Source: Nitrospirota bacterium
GTDB taxonomy: Bacteria; Nitrospirota; Nitrospiria; Nitrospirales; NS-4
Direction: 5' to 3'
DNA length: 9,489 nucleotides
Assembly (NCBI GenBank): GCA_005877565.1
Contig: VBOK01000072.1
Span: 1 to 9,489 of the forward strand
The notes beneath the pieces were generated by a model, which was not told where the DNA came from, did not search any database, and was given only the letters and a program-made list of their open reading frames with translations. Positions within the stretch are counted from its first letter, which is position 1, and every line of letters starts with the position of its first letter. The position numbers and the translations under genes are program-made. Shown here piece after piece: positions 6,763 to 9,489 of the stretch.

Positions 6763-7764
6763 CTAATCCCCCATGACGCCGGCGGCCCGGAGCTTGTACA
6801 CCTCGATGCAGCGATCGCACCCTCCGTACTCCGGATCCCAGCCGGGATGGTTCTGACGGATATAGTCCAAGACCTCCGGCTCCACTTCCTTCTCAAGGTT
6901 CTCGACCCAGTTGTACGTGGGAAAGCCGCAGAGCGGACACGGAAACCCCGGCATCAGCATGATTTTCTTGCGTTCGGGGATTTCCGCCCCCTCCACCTCG
7001 ATCGCCCGGTCGATGACCTTGAGGGTATCGGTCGCCATCTCGATCAATTCCGGGTGGGTGAAGTGTTCGGTCGCCCAGAGGCCTTCGAAGACGGCCACCA
7101 GTTGTTTGCCGGGGATTTTGCGATACCAGGTGGAAAATTCCCTGAACCGCTGCTCCTTGGGAAACACCGCCTCCTTCCCCATTCGCGTCAAGCAACTGTC
7201 GATCGAGAGACACCAGAGGACTCGATACCGGGCGAGGATGAGACTTTCCTCACCGGGGGTGTTCCCAACCTTGATGTCCGGGTCATAGAGAAAGGCCGGA
7301 TCGAGCATGTCCTTAATGTGCAAAAGCTCGTGACGGCAGAAGCGGGGCAACGCCGGATCATAGAAGCGCCGGGGCAGGAGCTTGATCCCGACCCCCTTGA
7401 GGCCCTTGGATTCAAACTGTTTGGCCAAGTCCTCTTCGACGGTCCCCCACTTCCGCAAGATATCCACGGATTCCTGGTCCTCCTTGAGCACCCCGCGAAC
7501 CAGGGTGATGCCGATGCGCTCCTTGAGGGCGGGAAACTCGCTGAAGGCGTTGTCGATGATGTCCGCAAAACCCCAGTGCCCGAACAGGTACTGGTACAGC
7601 TTTTGGAACTCCGGCTCCCGGTCGTCCAACGGAAAGTTTTCATAGATGGGATCGGCCAGCTCATGGAACTCCTTGTAGAACGTCGGATCCCCTTCCCGCT
7701 CGGTCTTTTCGATGAAGGCATCGATGACTTCCTGGATCAGGGACGGCTGAAACCTCAGCTCCAT
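6763..7764 (-). CDS. uncharacterised protein with HELLH motif and C-terminal four-cysteine site
   Basis: I do not recognise a named family for this 333-aa protein. It is soluble, with no signal peptide or membrane helix. Residues 142-150 (FCRHELLHI) contain an HExxH motif (H145, E146, H149), the zinc site and catalytic Glu of zincin metalloproteases. D152 and D155 follow closely, and E172/E173 in GEES are candidates for a third ligand. The C-terminus has CPLC (C276, C279) and CDRC (C316, C319), a split four-cysteine set that could form a zinc ribbon or rubredoxin-like site. The start at 7764 is supported by AAGGAGG six bases upstream (7771-7777). It is the first gene of the operon with the polyferredoxin, TorD-like chaperone and NxrC-like subunit. 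A processing or metal-delivery role in maturation is possible, but HExxH alone does not prove proteolysis. Confidence 0.85.
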   Translation of the reverse strand: MELRFQPSLIQEVIDAFIEKTEREGDPTFYKEFHELADPIYENFPLDDREPEFQKLYQYLFGHWGFADIIDNAFSEFPALKERIGITLVRGVLKEDQESVDILRKWGTVEEDLAKQFESKGLKGVGIKLLPRRFYDPALPRFCRHELLHIKDMLDPAFLYDPDIKVGNTPGEESLILARYRVLWCLSIDSCLTRMGKEAVFPKEQRFREFSTWYRKIPGKQLVAVFEGLWATEHFTHPELIEMATDTLKVIDRAIEVEGAEIPERKKIMLMPGFPCPLCGFPTYNWVENLEKEVEPEVLDYIRQNHPGWDPEYGGCDRCIEVYKLRAAGVMGD

Positions 7765-7841
7765 GACAGGCCTCCTTGACTTCTTTTTTCAGGGTCCGCT
7801 ATGATCGTGAACACTGTTCGAAAGAATTGAGTTAACAGCCC

Positions 7842-7871
7842 ATTATAAGTAGCGACTGCTCTCTTTTGCAA
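7842..7871 (-). promoter_or_regulatory. predicted sigma70-type promoter of the HELLH/ferredoxin/TorD/NxrC operon
   Basis: On the minus strand, TTGCAA (7866-7871) is followed after 18 bases by a perfect TATAAT (7842-7847). The start point would be near 7835, about 70 bases before the ATG at 7764. A short inverted repeat, CTGTT (7814-7818) with AACAG (7834-7838), overlaps the predicted start and could be an operator, though it is weak. Confidence 0.6.
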
Positions 7872-7908
7872 GCTAAGGAAACCTGGGTCTTTTCCAGAGG
7901 AAAGCACG

Positions 7909-8979
7909 ATGGCCGATAGCTCTGTAACAGCGGGGATCCCGCCGGTCCCTGTCGTGGATTGCGAGGCCTACTGGCGAGCCGGAGCCCGCGAGGTCCGGGT
8001 GTTTCGCGGGCACCACGACCCGGTCTGGGCGGTGGCGTACCATCCCGACGGCACGATCGCGGCCAGCGGCAGCGTGGACCATACGATTCGGATCTGGGAG
8101 GTCGACACCGGCCGGATGCTCAGGATTTTACGGGGCCATTCGGACGCGGTCCGCTGCCTTGCTTTCTCACCGGACGGACAAATGCTGGCCAGCGGGTCCA
8201 CCGACCGGACGATCCGCCTGTGGAACCCCAAGACCGGCGAGTTCATCAGAATGCTGTTCGGCCGTTACGACCATGCCGTCCACTCCCTCTCCTTCTCGCC
8301 GGACGGGCTCATGCTGGCCCGCGGGAACGAGAACCGGGACATCAAGATCTGGGAAGTCAGCACCGCGACAGAATTGCTGTCGCTCCTGCCCCGTGACGTC
8401 TATAACCAGCATTGGAACATCTGCACTGTGTTTTCCCCTGATGGCCGCTTGCTGGCCAGCGGTAATGACGTCGGTGGCATGACGCTGTTCGAAGTGCTGC
8501 CCAGCGGGCAGGAGCTCTGCGCCTTGGACGGGCACAAGTCCGACCCCTTTGACGGCACGATTGAGCGGCGCGGCTTCTGGGTGGAGTCGCAAGAAGGATG
8601 GGAGACTGCCTTCGAGAACTGGGTCGGCGGCTTGGCCTTTTCTCCGGACGGAACCGTTCTCGTCAGCGGGAGCCGGGACAAGACCATGAAATACTGGGAA
8701 GTGCCAAGCGGCACGCTCATCCGCACCGTGAGGGCCCACGCCGGATGGGTGCGCGCCGTCACCTACTCCCCGGACGGCAAGATCATCGCGTCGTGCTCCG
8801 ACGACACCACGATCAAACTCTGGGACATCAAAACCGGCCGCCCGATCCGGACCTTGAAGGGCCACAAGGAACCGGTGCGCTCGATCGCCTTCTCACCCGA
8901 CGGCCGCCGTCTCCTCAGCGGCGGCCTCGACCGCACCGTCAAGCTGTGGGAAGGGGGCGAGGCGCCGAAGGCCGTCTAA
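7909..8979 (+). CDS. seven-bladed WD40-repeat propeller protein
   Basis: This 356-aa protein is almost entirely WD40 repeats, with no enzymatic domain, signal peptide or membrane helix. Seven blades can be read from their GH, FSPDG and WD-type marks, at about 31-73, 74-115, 116-159, 160-206, 207-273, 274-315 and 316-349. Blades 1, 2, 6 and 7 are canonical. Blades 3 and 4 are degenerate, and blade 5 carries an insertion of about 30 residues (209-238) rich in Trp, Glu and Phe. Such propellers are rigid binding platforms; the ligand here is unknown. AGAGGA lies seven bases before the ATG. The gene is divergent from the HELLH operon across a 144-base gap, so shared control is possible. No clear plus-strand promoter was seen. 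Bacterial WD40 proteins are common in Nitrospira and other lineages, so a link to NXR is not implied. Confidence 0.9.
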   Translation: MADSSVTAGIPPVPVVDCEAYWRAGAREVRVFRGHHDPVWAVAYHPDGTIAASGSVDHTIRIWEVDTGRMLRILRGHSDAVRCLAFSPDGQMLASGSTDRTIRLWNPKTGEFIRMLFGRYDHAVHSLSFSPDGLMLARGNENRDIKIWEVSTATELLSLLPRDVYNQHWNICTVFSPDGRLLASGNDVGGMTLFEVLPSGQELCALDGHKSDPFDGTIERRGFWVESQEGWETAFENWVGGLAFSPDGTVLVSGSRDKTMKYWEVPSGTLIRTVRAHAGWVRAVTYSPDGKIIASCSDDTTIKLWDIKTGRPIRTLKGHKEPVRSIAFSPDGRRLLSGGLDRTVKLWEGGEAPKAV

Positions 8980-9042
8980 TCGTCGCAGGGCTTTCTTTTC
9001 TCCCTCCCCTCGCTTTACCTTTCCTCATCCTGCCGTGTCTCA

Positions 9043-9071
9043 TTGACAAGGGGAGCAGCGGAGCTTACTCT
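9043..9071 (+). promoter_or_regulatory. predicted promoter of the coiled-coil gene
   Basis: A perfect TTGACA (9043-9048) is followed after 17 bases by TACTCT (9066-9071), which keeps the key second A and last T of the -10 box. The transcript would start near 9078, only about 13 bases before the ATG at 9091. The region before it (8980-9042) is pyrimidine-rich and shows no convincing terminator for the WD40 gene. Confidence 0.5.
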
Positions 9072-9090
9072 TTCCACTCGCGGGGGCGCC

Positions 9091-9489
9091 ATGGATCAGG
9101 AACTCGTTCAATATCTAGACGAGAGATTTAATCGAGTCGATCAACGATTTGACCGCGTTGAACAACGACTAGACGGGCATGACCGTCGTTTCGAAGGCAT
9201 TGACCAGCGCTTTCAAGGCATTGACCAGCGCTTTCAAGGCATTGACAGGCAATTCCAAGAGTTGCGTGGTGAGATGAACGAACGACTGGAAGAGGTCAAA
9301 CGCCACACCGGCGTGCTGGTCGAAGGCCTCCGACATGAGCTTCAACTCGTTGCTGAAGGCTTAGCAATGCACATCCAAGTCCAGCATGTGCAGGAACGGG
9401 AATACCACGACCGGCAGCATCAGGAGACCCGCGTGCTCATCCGATCATTCTATGACGAATTCAGACAGCAAAACGCGCAGTTCCAGCAA
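9091..9489 (+). CDS. heptad-repeat coiled-coil protein (5' part, 133 codons)
   Basis: The frame is open from ATG 9091 to the window edge. It begins MDQELVQYLDERFNRVDQ and continues with near-perfect seven-residue repeats of the type RFxxIDQ (about residues 12-53), then QFQELRGEMNERLEEV. This is a long alpha-helical coiled coil, probably multimeric. The rest (about 65-133) is rich in Gln, Glu, His and Arg and is also predicted helical. No membrane segment appears in the visible part. G-rich sequence (CGGGGG, 9080-9085) just upstream may serve as ribosome binding site, and a TTGACA promoter lies close. Proteins of this kind are common and mostly uncharacterised; no function is assigned. The C-terminus is outside the window. 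Confidence 0.75.
   Translation, partial: MDQELVQYLDERFNRVDQRFDRVEQRLDGHDRRFEGIDQRFQGIDQRFQGIDRQFQELRGEMNERLEEVKRHTGVLVEGLRHELQLVAEGLAMHIQVQHVQEREYHDRQHQETRVLIRSFYDEFRQQNAQFQQ
9194..9246 (+). repeat. 21-bp tandem repeat, two and a half copies
   Basis: A 21-base unit (beginning AAGGCATTGACC) is repeated exactly at 9194-9214 and 9215-9235, followed by 11 further matching bases to 9246. It lies in the coiled-coil gene and adds one heptad (RFQGIDQ) per copy, so the frame is kept. Confidence 0.95.

Noticed and set aside
6758..6820. 21-codon upstream extension of the polyferredoxin
   Set aside because: It would overlap the end of the HELLH gene in another frame and is very basic. The ATG at 6757 has a binding site and puts the RR motif near the N-terminus as in NapG relatives.
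8989..9032. Pyrimidine-rich stretch after the WD40 gene, considered as terminator or triplex-forming tract
   Set aside because: No hairpin precedes it and no convincing mirror repeat was found; it is probably just skewed intergenic sequence.

Overview
The window comes from a moderately GC-rich bacterial chromosome and most likely from Nitrospira (phylum Nitrospirota, nitrite oxidisers). The main reason is a secreted NxrC-type heme-binding gamma subunit (4057-5013) next to a TorD/NarJ-family chaperone and a NapG-like polyferredoxin. This assignment rests on family recognition, not a database search. No catalytic (NxrA) or beta (NxrB) subunit lies in the window.

Most genes are on the minus strand and form two transcription units, read from right to left. 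Unit 1 starts at a good sigma70-type promoter (7842-7871). It encodes a 333-aa protein of unknown function with an HELLH motif and a C-terminal four-cysteine site (6763-7764), a polyferredoxin with four 4Fe-4S motifs (6137-6757), a TorD-like chaperone (5127-6077) and the NxrC-like subunit (4057-5013). The NxrC gene has its own AT-rich leader with a TATAAT box and ends in a hairpin followed by a strong intrinsic terminator (3959-3998). Together these look like an assembly and electron-transfer accessory module for a type II DMSO-reductase-family molybdoenzyme such as nitrite oxidoreductase.

Unit 2 starts from a promoter just beyond that terminator (3923-3952). It encodes a cobalamin-binding-type radical SAM enzyme (2075-3841), a membrane protein with about ten helices (930-2042), a TPR protein (76-918) and the first 16 codons of tatA (1-48). 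Gaps of 11 to 32 bases indicate one operon. Its substrate is unknown. The tatA gene links it loosely to export of folded cofactor proteins.

On the plus strand, a divergent gene encodes a seven-bladed WD40 propeller (7909-8979). After a pyrimidine-rich gap and a likely promoter comes the 5' part of a heptad-repeat coiled-coil protein (9091-9489), which runs off the window and carries a recent 21-bp tandem duplication.

No rRNA, tRNA, CRISPR array, insertion sequence or phage gene was seen. The candidates for something undescribed are the HELLH protein inside the NxrC/TorD operon and the radical SAM - membrane protein - TPR - TatA operon.
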